From: Paragordius varius
Taxonomy: Eukaryota > Nematomorpha
Assembly: GCA_964247055.1 (NCBI GenBank)
Contig: OZ176057.1
Span: 2,108,001 to 2,172,000, forward strand
Length of the DNA: 64,000 nt
Direction of reading: 5' to 3'
Each line of letters begins with the position of its first letter. Within the stretch, counting starts at the first letter, position 1. Below are positions 48,456 through 61,250 of the stretch, one piece after another. The notes under the pieces are model-generated. The model searched no databases. It saw nothing but the letters and a program-made list of their open reading frames with translations, and had not been told where the DNA came from. Position numbers and translations under genes: made by a program.

Positions 48456-50442
48456 AATCAATAAATAGATCTCATAGGGTAATCAATTAAAGTTAATGAA
48501 ATTCATCATAGTATCACTTTTCTAGCAATTAAGCAAAAAAGTCAAAATGTTTAGCGTTAACAAGTTTACGGTGATTTTTATAATGATATTTTTTAAATTT
48601 AAAAAAAACCAAATGTGCCATAGAATCCATATTTTTAAATTTAGCCTCAAAATCATAAATTTAAATACTAATATTTGAGAACGCTCTGAGTTAACAAAGT
48701 ACCTCAAATAGTAATAAAGTAAATTATAGAAAAACATTATCTATTATTTTAAATGCCTCCAAAATCTAAAATATTTGATGGTTTAAACTAAAAATAGCGA
48801 TATTTAGATGTTCATCGAAATATTTTTTTAAATGCATACGCTGATTATAATTAAAATTTTGCAAATTTATGATTTGGTAGTTAGATGGAAAGTATAAGTT
48901 TTAAATATGATAAAAATCTTTTATATATAAAACTAAATGGGCCTTAGCCCGGGTTTTACCATTTTTTGCCTACGTTCCACCAAATAAATTCAAAAATAGA
49001 AGGTTCCTGTCTATAACAATAATAGTTTTTATTGAAAAATTTATAAAACCCCGTTTTTGGCAGTCGCTACATTCATATTCTTTGCTTCAATTTTACTTAT
49101 TCAATTAGATGCCGTCCTAGTTTTGTCAATATAGTTAGTCTTTAACAAAATTGATAACGCAAACTGAAAAATGGTTTTAAAACAAACTTAAATTAACTCA
49201 AAAAACAAAATAATAATTAAACCTTTCGTTTATAATAATCGCAGACTAGTTTCATAACATATCAATACGAAACAAATTGACTCGGGCTTTTCACCTACTT
49301 TTCACAGTTTTAGTATAAATGTAGTCAGTATCACAAATTAAAATTATTTATGATGAAATTTATTTACCAAATAAACTAAAAATTTAAACCTAGACCCTAG
49401 GTTAAACTCTTTGTTGTGAAATTTCATGATTATAAGATTTGATAAATGTTTTCATCGTAGCAAAACCACTTATTTTTATTTAAATGCTTTGCTTAATGTG
49501 TGCATTTGTTTTTGCATCAATATTTATAAATGTGTTGTGTAATCTTTTTCCCCTTGATAGCAAGCGCTGCAGAGCACAGTAGTGCATACAATGGGAATTA
49601 GTGATTAAAAAATTAATCCCCTTCGTTGAATATGATTTTTAAATATAATTTTATTTCCACTTGCTGATGAGACAAATATTACGGCACAATAATATTTTTT
49701 TGTCATACACAAATATTTATATGTATATATGTATATATATATATCTATAAAAATATAAATTATAAAATATGTATTTTATTGTAAATGTCACGAAATTCCC
49801 AAGAGTTTTGTTTGATTTTTTTTAGATGCAGATAAAATTGCTTAATTTCCAATTTTTATGTCATTTTTAAGTATATAGGATAAACTATATTTTGTACCCT
49901 TTGTTACTATGTTAAAATTATTTTTTTCCCCAAAATTTTCCAAATATTTTTGAAAGTAATTTGTTGGTAATAAATCACTTTTTCTTTTTTCGTTCTTTCG
50001 TTTTCTTATAATTGATTTTAGTAGTGTTTTTTATTGAATATTTTTTTCACTTGCCATGGTGCAAATTTATTAATAATTATGTTGTACAATATATTTTTTA
50101 TAGATTATTAATGAATGATAATTTACAAATTCATTTCGGAATGCTATTTATCAAATAGCAAATTGATACCCCCCTATTTTTATACATTTGGTATTTATTT
50201 AACCATTATAACTACTATGTTATTAATTTTTTTGTTCAGTATTTAATAAATATCCATGTTTTGAGATTGGAATCCTTTTTACAAACTGAATTATATTTTA
50301 TTCTCTTTAAAAATGTGTATATCAGTTGAAAACTACTATAAAATGGAATAGAAATCACCTTACCCTACCTAAATAACCATGAAAACTCTGATAAACCATC
50401 GGCGTGGTTAAAATTGATTTTTTTTCGAAGCACAAATATAAC
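48456..50442. other. AT-rich region upstream of the GPCR
   Basis: No coding exon seen. Somewhat GC-richer patches at about 48940-49080 and 49530-49620 (TTTTTCCCCTTGATAGCAAG, AGCGCTGCAGAGCACAGTAG) could hold a 5-prime UTR exon or promoter, but nothing decides it. A (TA)n stretch lies near 49720-49745. Confidence 0.4.
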
Positions 50443-53400
50443 ATGGAAAGATTTTGGTTATCTCTAAACATTATAATTAGTATGGCAATAGTAATTTCGA
50501 ATGCTCTGTTACTGGCTACCCTAGTGTCCCAAAAACGGCTTTACAATGCCACCAATATATTTGTGATCTCACTTTCGGCTTCAGATTTGCTCGTGGGTCT
50601 TTTCATTCTTCCCATTCTGATTGGGGGTGATTTAGCGAAGGAATCCCTCACCCCTACCACAACTTGTCATCTCTACGCCGCTTTTGTAACATTGAATTGT
50701 GTAACGGCTCTTTGCAGCGTGTATTCCATTTTAGGTAAGATTTATATGGAAATTGGATAAAAAGATAATATGTTGAGTTGAAATCATTGAAAATACTAAA
50801 GTGTTTATATTCAATTTTTAATGAATATATTATTATGATTATTATTATAAATTCGGATCTATTCAATTTTAGATTCGGTTTATACCTTTAAATATAAATA
50901 GTGTGTCATATGGGATTTTTTGTGCAAATTTTCTTGATATTAAAATTTGGCCCTATGCTTAATCCTGTCTGTCGCTTTTTTGTATAATCACCGTTTATAA
51001 AAAGCATTGATAATTGTTAATTTCTCATTGCTTCAATATTTTTGCTTGGGTTGGTATTATTCTTTTTACTCTGTATTACATAATACATTTAATCTTTTTT
51101 AATCTGGGGTCGACATACCAGGCGCCCCTAAATATTTTAAATGCAAAATCTTACGAATTTAAGTAAAATTAATTTTCTGACACATAATTTTGGAATAAAT
51201 CTTTCCTTGGCACACTCGACCAGTAAGCCCATATATTTCTCATATGCTGCTTGTCGGATTTTTCGATCCGAAAATGCAGTCCGCTAAACCATGTATATTG
51301 ACACCACTGCTTTTACTCTATTGTGACTTATAAAGCCATTTTGATTGATTGTTACCAATGTTAGCGGAGAAAAAAATAATTTTAAATTGCAAAACAATTA
51401 TAAATGTATAAAGAAGTTAATCAAAATTCCAATCGCGTTAAGTTTAAGAGGCATAGCTTGAATTTCTAGCGCCCAGTGCATGTATCCCATTTTTTTACAT
51501 ATAGAACTCATCTGAACACAAACCTCCTATATTATAGTATATTTTCTTTGAAACTAATTTAAAGTGCTTTTCTATTACAGACTTCATTCCTTCTACTATT
51601 AAATATCATTGTTCCATTGTATATATTATATATATTTATACATATATAGGTATTGCTTGTGAACGGTATCGTGTCATAGTTGAACCGTTTAAACCGCGGT
51701 TCGGGAAATCGCAATGTTTGTTAGCCATAACTATTATATGGTTTGGAGCGGTACTTATTTCTTGCGTTTTCTTAGTCCAAATTGAGTCAAAAAATAATGG
51801 ATTGTACCTTGTTTCAAAGACTACTCTTGCCGACTTTACCCAATCCCTCTCGATGACAGATAATTTTTCATCCTCTCTCTATTTAACCACGCCAACATCA
51901 GCAGAAGAAAATCATGAAAGATATGGGACTTTACCTCCTTTGGGTCCTATAACTTCGTTGGAAGAGCCAATAGGTGATTATATTTACACGCAGGCACACA
52001 ATATCGATAGTTTTTTAGATGCGAATCCTGCTACCAACGCTAATAAAAATGATTTAGAAGATACACATCTAAAAGCAAATGTTAGAAAAGTGCGTTCTGC
52101 ACTATATTTTATACCTGGGAGTAATGTTGTTGAAAATCCTGAAGATGTTAAAAATATCATGGCTGCAAAAAATGATAATCAAAATTTGTTTGTATACGTA
52201 CCTACGACCCCAATTCCTTTCCGGGAAAGAAAACCTCACGCTGATATTCCACAAGATTACTTCCAAAAATTTGTGGTACCTTTCAATGATTCTAATATGC
52301 ATATTGGTAAATTTAATATATGGTTTAAAATAATTTTTATGATTTTTTACATTATAAAACTGATAGTTATTTTCTTAAGAATTTTTTAACCCTAATAATT
52401 TGAGAGAAAATATTTATTTTTGATATATAGTTTTGTTATAATAAATTACATTTAAAAATAGTTTCAACAAATTTTTCAATATTTGACTTTTAATCCAGCA
52501 TTCAGTATGGATGCCACTGGGAACACAACTATTCCTTTCGAAAACCGAGGAATTAACATGACAAACAGTTACAATGATTATTTCTATGCTTATCATCCAA
52601 CCATGTATCGTATAAATATTACCACAACATATTTACCGACTACTTCCCTGCTCTCCAAATATGACAAAGGCGACAATGAATCTGTTGTAATCTTGAATGG
52701 AAATAACACTGTAACTAATACATCATCATTCACATTAGATAATAATGGTAGTGATAAAAGAATCATGAATTTTTACATAAATATTTTGCAACACAAATAC
52801 GGGAACGGGGACAGAAAAAACAGTTGGTTTATGCCTCAGGCCCAAAGGTACCCGCACACAAAGTATGACAAAGCATATGATATGGACGCTCAGCATGATT
52901 CTCTGAAATCGATGGATGATTTGGCATTGGGATCTAATGTTTCCAATCCATTTAACATTGCTATTAAAAATAAACTACCACTGAGTGGGGAAGGGACTTT
53001 TTGTGCTTTTTCCCGGCGACAAGATGCAGCTTTTCTAATTTTTCAACTTACGATAGGTTGTACTCTGCCACTCCTTACAGCTATTGGTCTCTTTTGTGCA
53101 ATGGTTCGAGTGTTGTGGAAAACGCGACATAATTTAACGCTTGTACATAAGCAATCTACTACCTATTCTTGCACACCATGCAAAAATAATGATACATTTA
53201 CGTATAATTCCACAACGCCTACAATTAATAACACTCGCACAAATTCTACTTCATCCGGCAAAGGAGTGTCATTTCATACAAAACGCCAAAATATACAAGA
53301 TAAGACCAATATTACTCTTAGTCACAAAAAAAGCCAACCTTTACTTTCAATAGCACAAAAACAAAGTTTAGATTCTAAATTAACTAAAAATGATCTAGTG

Positions 53401-55056
53401 TCAAAAGCAACAAAAGCGATAAAACCGCCTGCATGCGACAAATCTCATGCTCAAATACCCTCCTTAAACCACAAAAATCGTCGTATGGAAGACGATGCGA
53501 AAATTGGGTCCAAACTTTTAAATAGGAGAAACGAAGAAAATGTCAAAAAATTATCCATTGATCCCAGTAGCTATGGAAATGATAAGCATTTATGGAGAAA
53601 CCATCGCATGTACAGTTGTGATAACTCTCATGCCTTGTTTAATACAAAAACTAAAAGCAATAATGCACAGGAAGGAACAACTGTTAAAAATATAACAATT
53701 CCGTATAGTAAAAAAGTTGATACTATTGCAACTTTACACCCGCGAAAGAAAAATATTCATAACACTGAAAACATAAATGTTGCTCAAAAATATCCTTTTC
53801 TGTATAATGCTTTAGGGGCTTCCAAAATGGTTCCTGTCCCCGTTCAGGTTGGAAATGAATCAAATTTAAATGATACAGATTTAAATAGTAAAAAGAAATA
53901 TCTCTTGAATGAACGTGCCTCAACTACAAACATTCCAGTCGTATGGAGCAAGCGAAGGTTATCAACAGCTTTTCGCTTTCTCAAAAGCTTTTCCACATCA
54001 GTTGAAACAAATTACAGTTCTACAACACCACATCGATCTCCTCCACCCAAAAATGATACATTTCAACATATAATACTGAAACCAATGGATGCTGATTCAA
54101 ATATTAATTCTGCAAAACATTCAGCAGAACCAATCCATAACATTTATGTGGTTACAAAAAGTTCAATAGTCCCTACAGACAATGCTTCAGGCGTGGCTGA
54201 AACCATGGGTGCAACTATGGAAGATAATGTTTTTAAAGATATTGATGAGAAGAATCGAATTGATGATATCAAAGATAAAGCGATCAAACAGCCTAAAGCT
54301 GCGTTTAATTTTTTACCAGCTCTTATCATTGACAAAATTTCACGTGAACCAGTAAATATTGAGAAGAAATTAGATAAAGAAAGGACACGCAAAACTGGTA
54401 GATTAAAAAGACAAACTACGTTACATGTGACAGACACTGGTCCACACCTATTTCTGGACACCTCCGAATTTAGTGGAGTTAGTACATCTGACGCAGCGCA
54501 TGAACACAGCATTGACCCGTTAAACAGCAAGAGGGAAACCACGAAAGAAATAAATAGCCTTATTTCAACCATTACCCGAATTGATAAAGGAAAGGAGGCG
54601 AACAATATAACGCCTAAACTAAAGCAGTTGGATGGCACAGGCTCCTTCATCCCTATGAAACGCAGTAAAAGAATGCTAAGAAATTTAAAGTCTACCTCGT
54701 TACCTGTTGCAAATAGGCTGGTTAATAATACAACTGCAGAGGATTTTACCCCATACCCCAGCATAACTACTCCATGTTATTATATAACACAACCCAATGA
54801 TCGGGCTATACGTCTCCTGGTATGCATCATGGTAATGTACTTATTCTGCTTCTTCCCATTCTATATAATTTCTTTGGTGGAATTATTTTATCCCCTTAGT
54901 ATAAGTCAATTAACTTATAATATTCATAATGCTTTAACACTAACAGCTCATTGGGCCAATATTTTAATCTATGCAACGTTTAGCCAAACATTCCGGTCAG
55001 GTTTCAAAGGAATGCTTTATCATGCTTGGGATAGTTTTACCAATAATTTTAGATAA
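50443..55056 (+). CDS. Class A (rhodopsin-like) GPCR with very long ECL2 and ICL3
   Basis: Seven-helix receptor of the plasma membrane; ligand unknown. Exons 50443-50734, 51650-52306 and 52499-55056 join in phase (TTAG/GTAAGA, TATATAG acceptor; ATTG/GTAAAT, AATCCAG acceptor) to 1168 residues. TM1 about 5-27, TM2 38-61 with SASDLLVGLFILP, TM3 with Cys75 and, across the first junction, IACERYRVIVEP (the DRY box as ERY), TM4 121-141, ECL2 Cys485 (TFCAF), TM5 about 493-517, TM6 about 1088-1111 (MYLFCFFPFYIISL), TM7 about 1123-1146 with NILIY in place of NPxxY. ECL2 is about 350 residues, rich in N-glycosylation sites; ICL3 is about 570 residues, Ser/Thr/Lys/Asn-rich. The start has good context (AACATGG). 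No upstream in-frame stop closely precedes it, so a further 5-prime exon is possible. AATAAA occurs near 55244. Confidence 0.88.
51104..51309. mobile_element. Worn hAT-like MITE in GPCR intron 1
   Basis: Left CTGGGGTCGACATACCAGGC; right, inverted, CAGTGGTGTCAATATACATG followed by a GCGGACTGCAT box. Matches the hAT-like family at 21139. No clear TSD. Confidence 0.5.
51435..51492. repeat. GC-boxed repeat fragment in GPCR intron 1
   Basis: AGAGGCATAGCTTGAATTTC followed by TAGCGCCC matches the block near 9630. Confidence 0.4.
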
Positions 55057-55657
55057 CAAAACCATGATTAATTTTCCCATAACTTTTCCACATATATTAG
55101 CTCAATCAAAAACATATAATATTACTATATTTTCTATGTCTAATCACCTAAAAAGATTTTCATGCAATAATTCTCATTTTATAATAACCAATTTATAAAA
55201 CTAGTCACATATACTTTTATCATTATCCAAAGTTACTATTCATAAATAAATATCCATATTATTTTAACTATTATTTAAATAGAATAAAATTGGAAAAACG
55301 CCCAGGTCATTTGGTATAAAATATAAATTGAGGCATATTATGGTTTGCAATTAGAGACAATATGGCATAAAATTGATTTATTTGTATTGATATATAAGAT
55401 ACAGAAAAAACGTTCTACTAATAAAAGATAATAACTTTGTTTTTACATTCTAATATTCTAAATAATTAATTTTTATTTATTAAGCATTTTAATGCTTTTA
55501 CAGAACGGTATGTTACTGTAAATAGATTCATACAGAGGAAAATAAATATAATACACATACATGTACACTAACATGGAAAAGTTAATGTAACCATATAAAC
55601 CATTCAATACGCTGCGTATGGTCAGAAAAAAATATTATTGCATAGAAAGGGTTAAAA

Positions 55658-56264
55658 CAGGGGTGCACAAGACACCGTGGCCCGCATTTAAAATAGATAA
55701 ACTAATTTTTACTTTAAAAAACCGATATTAGTTTATATCCAATCAATTGATAAAGTGTGACTTATAAAATATTTAACCATGTAAAAAATTAGTCTTTTTC
55801 GAACAATAAATGGTTTGTATAAAAAAGCAGTTTATATAAATTTTTAAAGTACAAGACATGATTCATAAAAAAAATATAATTTGAAGGAAAAAATTATATC
55901 ATATCAAAAATTAAATTTATGCGGATAAAACGTAACAAAGAATATTTTTTTCAAAAGACCGCTATACTTTTTAAAATACTCGCTCTTAATTTAAAGTAGA
56001 AAACAGAGATGCCCGGTTATAATTATGTATGTTACAATTATCATCGTAACAATTTTAATGGACAAACCAAAATTAGGTAGTCTTTTGGCATATAATATTT
56101 GTCTTAACGTTTACATTTTGTATCTATAATAACATATTTCTGTAATTTTAGTATTTTATTTTTTATTTATAAATTGACTATAAAATCCCGATTTTATTTA
56201 AAAGTTTTGAAATCTAGCACGCGCGGACAAAAGGTTGGGAAGAGCCGGCTGTTGGAGACCCCTG
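55658..56264. mobile_element. hAT MITE with near-perfect 8-bp target duplication
   Basis: 607 bp with ends CAGGGGTGCACAAGACAC and, inverted, CAGGGGTCTCCAACAGCCGG. Flanks GGTTAAAA (55650-55657) and GTTTAAAA (56265-56272) match at 7 of 8 bases. GGCCCGCAT and GAGCCGGC boxes lie inside the ends. No transposase. It lies 0.6 kb after the GPCR stop. Confidence 0.82.
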
Positions 56265-56871
56265 GTTTAAAATATAACAAATTAAAATATTCTAAATAAA
56301 TGCATAAAATAAATAAAGTAAATTATATAGCTACTGTATAAATCCAATATATTATTAATCAACGAGATATAACATGCTTAATGCAGTAATTTAGAGGTTA
56401 TCATAAATTTAAAGCGGATTCTCGAATTTTAACATTAACTCTAACAAAATCTGATTTATATACAGAAAAAATCTGGGCGGTATAAAATATCTTGAAATGT
56501 GATTTTGATTTTGAGCTTACGATTCATATAAGAAAGTCTTGGTGCACATTATGTTTGATTTTTTTGGCAAATGCTAAATGATTTTTTCCAAAAAATATTA
56601 TTAAAATATACAGACCATATTAAAGAAGCAAAAAATATTTTTATAAAATTTTTAATTTGGTCGTCGAAAGTCCCAAATTTTTCCGCTCTTCTAAAATTGG
56701 CTAGTTCGCTTAAAATAATGCCAAGATTTTCCGATAAACATATGCTAAATTTCGATAGTAACTAAAAATATCATAAAAATATGGATACGTTTTTGGAAAA
56801 AAATTTTTATCAAAATTTTGTTGAAACATAATTTATAATAAATTGAGTGGGTGACGACGATAGGTTGTTAA

Positions 56872-57550
56872 ATAAGATTCGTGTTAACGTCGTGAATAAT
56901 GAATGAAAATAAAAATAAATTTATTATAGACTCAAATTTTCGCCCAATGGCATCATCAGGAGTTGTTAATAAAAAAAAACTTAAAATAAATTACAACAAA
57001 GAAAAAAATATAAAATGAAATTAAATGTGAGACAAATCAATACATATAAATTGATACAATAGACAAAGGAAAATAACATAAAAGGAACCGTTATAATCTT
57101 GAGCGCATGTGCAATATAATTTAATAAGAACGTAAATATATATACATTATCAGACAAATAAAACAGAAATTATAAAAAAATATAAAATTTTTCTAAGTAA
57201 TATCAACGCTGTGTTTTTGGAATAAAAATATTACGGCTTTTTATGAAAATTTTGGTTTGAGGGTGTATTTCTCTTTTTTCTTCTCGCCTATTTAAAAGGT
57301 CATGTTCAGAGCTCTGTATGAATAAGGCTTCCTTTGTCAGTCTAGACTTGAGTTTCTTCTCTATTCCCAAGATATCTACTGTTGTAGAACAACGGTGATC
57401 ATTGTCAAAGCAATGTAAGAACATTGCTGAATTCTTGCATCTTACATGTTCTTTATACCTCAATTTGATGTCGCGTTTTGACTGACCTATATATTTGGCA
57501 GGACAGTCTCTACAATTCAATCTGTATATTGTGTTTTCAAGTTCGACATC
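56872..57550 (-). repeat. Inverted pLTR of the Penelope-like element, left
   Basis: 679-bp inverse of 58879-59551 with a handful of differences. The minus-strand open frame here is only the copied end of the GIY-YIG domain, not a second gene. Confidence 0.92.
56915..56975 (-). ncRNA. Candidate hammerhead ribozyme core in the left pLTR
   Basis: Read on the minus strand: CTGATGA, then a stem TGCC-ATT-GGGC, then GAAA, then GAGTC as a possible cleavage triplet, flanked by TTTATTA and TAATAAA that could close stem I. Hammerheads are known in Penelope pLTRs. The pairing next to the cleavage site is poor, so this is tentative. In the right pLTR the GAAA is altered. Confidence 0.35.
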
Positions 57551-58878
57551 TATGAACACAACTGATTACGAAAAAAACGTAAAAGAAATGCTTTCAGACG
57601 AACTCACGTATACTCGGTTAAATCAAAACCCTACTCAAAAAACAATTGACCAAATAACTAAATTATTAAAAAAATGTGAAAAGTAAACAGCACCTTGATG
57701 ATAGTACATACAAAAGGTTGGTCCCCCATTCACAAAAATGTCCTAAATTTTACGCTAATCCTAAAATTCACAAGCCTTCCAATCCGTTAAGACCAATTGT
57801 TGATTATAGAACAGCTCCAACCTATAATATAAGTAAATATCTAACAAAATTATTTAACCCCTTACTAGGCAATTATATACATGGTGTTAAAAATTCATTT
57901 GATCTGACACAAAAAATTTGGAACTTAGTGATAACAGAGGAAGATAAACTATCATCGTTTGATGTAACATCACTATACACGAGTATACCTCTTGACTGGG
58001 CAGAAAATATTCTAAAGGAATTCGTTTACAAACATAGAGACTATTTTGAAAAGCATCTCCACATCAGTTCATGCATCCTCTTAATCCAAACAGTTTTGCA
58101 CAACAACTATATTTCCTTTAAAGGTGAATATTATAAACAAAAAAACGGAACCCCTATGGGTAGCAGTTTCTCTTCAGTCATAGGTGAATTGTGCCTCCGA
58201 CACATTGAGAAAAGCGTTTTGGCAAACAACGAAATAAAATTTTACAAGAGATATGTTGATGACATCTTAATAATAGATTCAGAAATTAACCAAAATAAAT
58301 TATTTATAGCGCTAAACAACGAATCGGAATCAAAATTCACAAAAGAAGAGGAAATCGACAACTCAATACCTTTTTTAGACATTGTCATATCTAAAATTCG
58401 CAATGACAACCAGATATCCATAACCACCAAAGTCCATTATAAAAAATTATTTAATTTCAGCTTCCTGTCTTTGGAATCTAATCACCCGCCATCCATTTAC
58501 AAAGCCATAGTATCTAGCTACATAAAGCGTACACTCCTTCTACCAAACACATTAGAAATGCAGATAAAACAGACAGGTGAAGTCGTACAATATCTGCTAC
58601 GCCAGGGTTACCACCAGGAATGGATTACGTCAGCCGTTAACGCTGTCCTAAAAAACAAAAACACATCAGCATCGATCAATCCTATTAATGACACAGAACA
58701 CACTGCAACACTGATCACTTGTCATAATGAATCGCAATCTAGTATCCCAATTGTTCGCAATGTTTGCCTTCCTTACAGCGGATTTTCTGCCAGCTTAGGC
58801 AAAATTTTAAAAAGGAAAAATAATTTAAAGGTTTACTACAAACCTACCGCGAACGTTCTCACTATGTTGAGAACTCGC

Positions 58879-59551
58879 GATGTCGAACTTGAAAACACAA
58901 TATACAGATTGAATTGTAGAGACTGTCCTGCCAAATATATAGGTCAGTCAAAACGCGACATCAAATTGAGGTATAAAGAACATGTAAGATGCAAGAATTC
59001 AGCAATGTTCTTACATTGCTTTGACAATGATCACCGTTGTTCTACAACAGTAGATATCTTGGGAATAGAGAAGAAACTCAAGTCTAGACTGACAAAGGAA
59101 GCCTTATTCATACAGAGCTCTGAACATGACCTTTTAAATAAGCGAGAAGAAAAAAGAGAAATACACCCTCAAACCAAAATTTTCATAAAAAGCCGTAATA
59201 TTTTTATTCCAAAAACTTTATACAGCGTTGATATTACTTAAAATTTTATATTTTTTTATAATTTCTGTTTTATTTGTCTGATAATGTATATATATTTACG
59301 TTCTATTAAATTATATTGCACATGCGCTCAAGATTATAACGGTTCCTTTTATGTTATTTTCCTTTGTCTATTGTATCAATTTATATGCATTAATTTGTCT
59401 CACATTTAATTTCATTTATTTTTTTCTTTGTTGTAATTTATTTTAAGTTTTTTTCTATTAACAACTCCTGATGATGCCATTGGGCGAATGAGTCTATAAT
59501 AAATTTATTTTTATTTTCTTTCATTATTCACGACGTTAACACGAATCTTAT
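58879..59551 (+). repeat. pLTR of the Penelope-like element, right
   Basis: 673-bp sense-orientation copy containing the C-terminal GIY-YIG coding part and the 3-prime UTR, ending near ACACGAATCTTAT. Confidence 0.92.
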
Positions 59552-60784
59552 ACTTTATATTACTTTGAGGCATTTAGGGAACGGTATAAAAACGCTTTAA
59601 GATTTATATAAATCGGTAATGATTAACACATCTATCGCATCAGATTTTTGATTAAAATTATTAGCTGTAAAGTCTTGGTGAATATTTACATATACTTGTA
59701 GACGAAGGGATATTTAAATTTAGATTCAAATTGACTTGTCTATTGACCAAGACTATATATAAGTTAATATTAAAAAATTACTGAGAGAGACAGTACCAAA
59801 TTTATTCTCATATGATAAAAATCATATAAATAAGCTAACATATCTTAATAATAGTTTTGAATAAAAGGTCCTTATCAAACTACTTTGACGCCATTTTTAA
59901 CAACTTTGCAAAATATGATGATTATTTGATTTTAAGGCTAAAACTAAAGCTAATTTTTTATTTAACTAATGCTCACATGTCTGTTGATTAAATTTTTAAT
60001 CTGAGATTTAATTGAAATAAGCAACATAAGTTTGTCTAATGAATCTTTTTTTATATTTTGGTGCATAAAATTTTAAACTTTTGCATTTAGTTCCATATTT
60101 ATGGAAAAATTTAAAATCTTGGGATCACAAAATTTCTAATATGAATTGGGGGACTGAAATAAAATTGTTGTATTTAAGTGTCGATCGAAATTCTGAGGGG
60201 ATAAAATGTTCATCCGAAATCTATTTAAGTGCATATCTTAAATGTTTTTATACAGTTTCCTTCATAAATCAAAATATTATGAAATAGCTTCAATAAAATT
60301 TTAAGTTAAAAAGGTATGCATTTTTAATAGCAAAATTTAGCATTTTAAAATTATTAACGCGCAATTCGCTCATTTTTATGTTTATTTTAAGAGAAATTTC
60401 TGACTTTCAGAGCCCACATCTAATAGTATTTTTTAAAATTTTGTTTTGCTTATGGTATAATTAAGATATAATTAATTAAATGGAGTATTTAGCTTCATCG
60501 GAAAAAAAATTATTTAAAAATGCAAAGATTTTTTTTCTGATATGCAGCAATTCCGATAAAAATGTCTATAAATTCAAACACCTATAAGGACCCCGTATAT
60601 TTTATCACAATATATATGTTTCAATATTAATTTTGCTTTTGCGGATGTAATTGTTAGGATCTAAGATTTATTTAATACAAGAGAACTATGCTGATAATAA
60701 AATACGTTTAAAACATTTAGAGAGCGTATCGGTATCCTAAAATGTAGCTGCGAGAAATGGAAAGATACCTGACATTTTCTTATC

Positions 60785-61250
60785 TTATCACATTTTTGTC
60801 CTAGTTTACATTTTGGAGTAGTTTTATGTATCCCAGAGCTCAATTCTGTTAAATAACTTCAGTTTTGAAAGTTATTTTAATAATATAATTATCGGCATTA
60901 TTTCATATATATGATAAAAAAACTTATATTTAGTTTTGTTTTTAGAATATAAAATTGAGAAAACTCCACAGTTTTTAATTAAAATATATCAAGATTTTGA
61001 TTGTAAAATGTAGCTAACATGTTCCAACCATTATATACATTTATTTGCCTGTTTCATAAGCTATTAAAAAAAATACATAAACAATTGGCAGTGAGTTCGA
61101 TATGAGAAACTTTAAAAATTATTTCTATTTAATGCGCCTAATAGATAAAAAAAAGCATATTTTTAGATTCGGATTGATAGCTTATACTTTTAAAGATATT
61201 AAAATAACTAATTGCTCTAGGATACAAAACTACCCCAAAAGGTTAGGATG
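60785..61250. mobile_element. Inverted-repeat MITE, family R2
   Basis: Left GTAGTTTTATGTATCCCAGA then GCTC; right, inverted, GGGGTAGTTTTGTATCCTAG then AGC. Interior TTATTTGCCT and GGCAGTGAGTTCGATATGAG match 20008-20502. Confidence 0.6.

Larger units (their letters stand above)
56872..59551 (+). mobile_element. Penelope-like element with inverted terminal copies
   Basis: Penelope-like retroelement. The unique middle 57551-58878 encodes most of the reverse transcriptase: PKFYANPKIHKP, SFDVTSLYTSIP (motif A), GTPMGSSFSSVIGELCL (motif B), FYKRYVDDILII (motif C, YVDD). The frame runs on to 59241 through a GIY-YIG endonuclease (NTIYRLNC, CPAKYIGQSKRD). The segment 58879-59551 (endonuclease end plus 3-prime UTR) recurs inverted at 56872-57550, an arrangement known for Penelope pLTRs. 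The element is 5-prime truncated and shows about one break. The arms are almost identical, so it is young. Confidence 0.9.
56480..60620. repeat. Dispersed AT-rich repeat split by the Penelope-like element
   Basis: Left part 56480-56850 (AAATCTGGGCGGTATAAAAT, TCGAAAGTCCCAAATTTTTC) and right part 59552-60620 (AACGGTATAAAAACG near 59580, CTTTCAGAGCCCACATC near 60400) carry the blocks of 5365-7205 in the same order, interrupted by 56872-59551. Similarity is worn; limits are approximate. Confidence 0.4.

Noticed and set aside
52414-52498. Upstream start of the long third GPCR frame at 52483
   Set aside because: It opens with TTG inside the intron; the acceptor at 52498 is in phase with exon 2 and removes it.
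54144-54764. 206-codon minus-strand open frame
   Set aside because: Antisense to the long low-complexity ICL3 of the GPCR; no splice or homology support.
57203-57559. A second, separate GIY-YIG nuclease gene on the minus strand
   Set aside because: It is the inverted pLTR copy of the end of the Penelope-like element.
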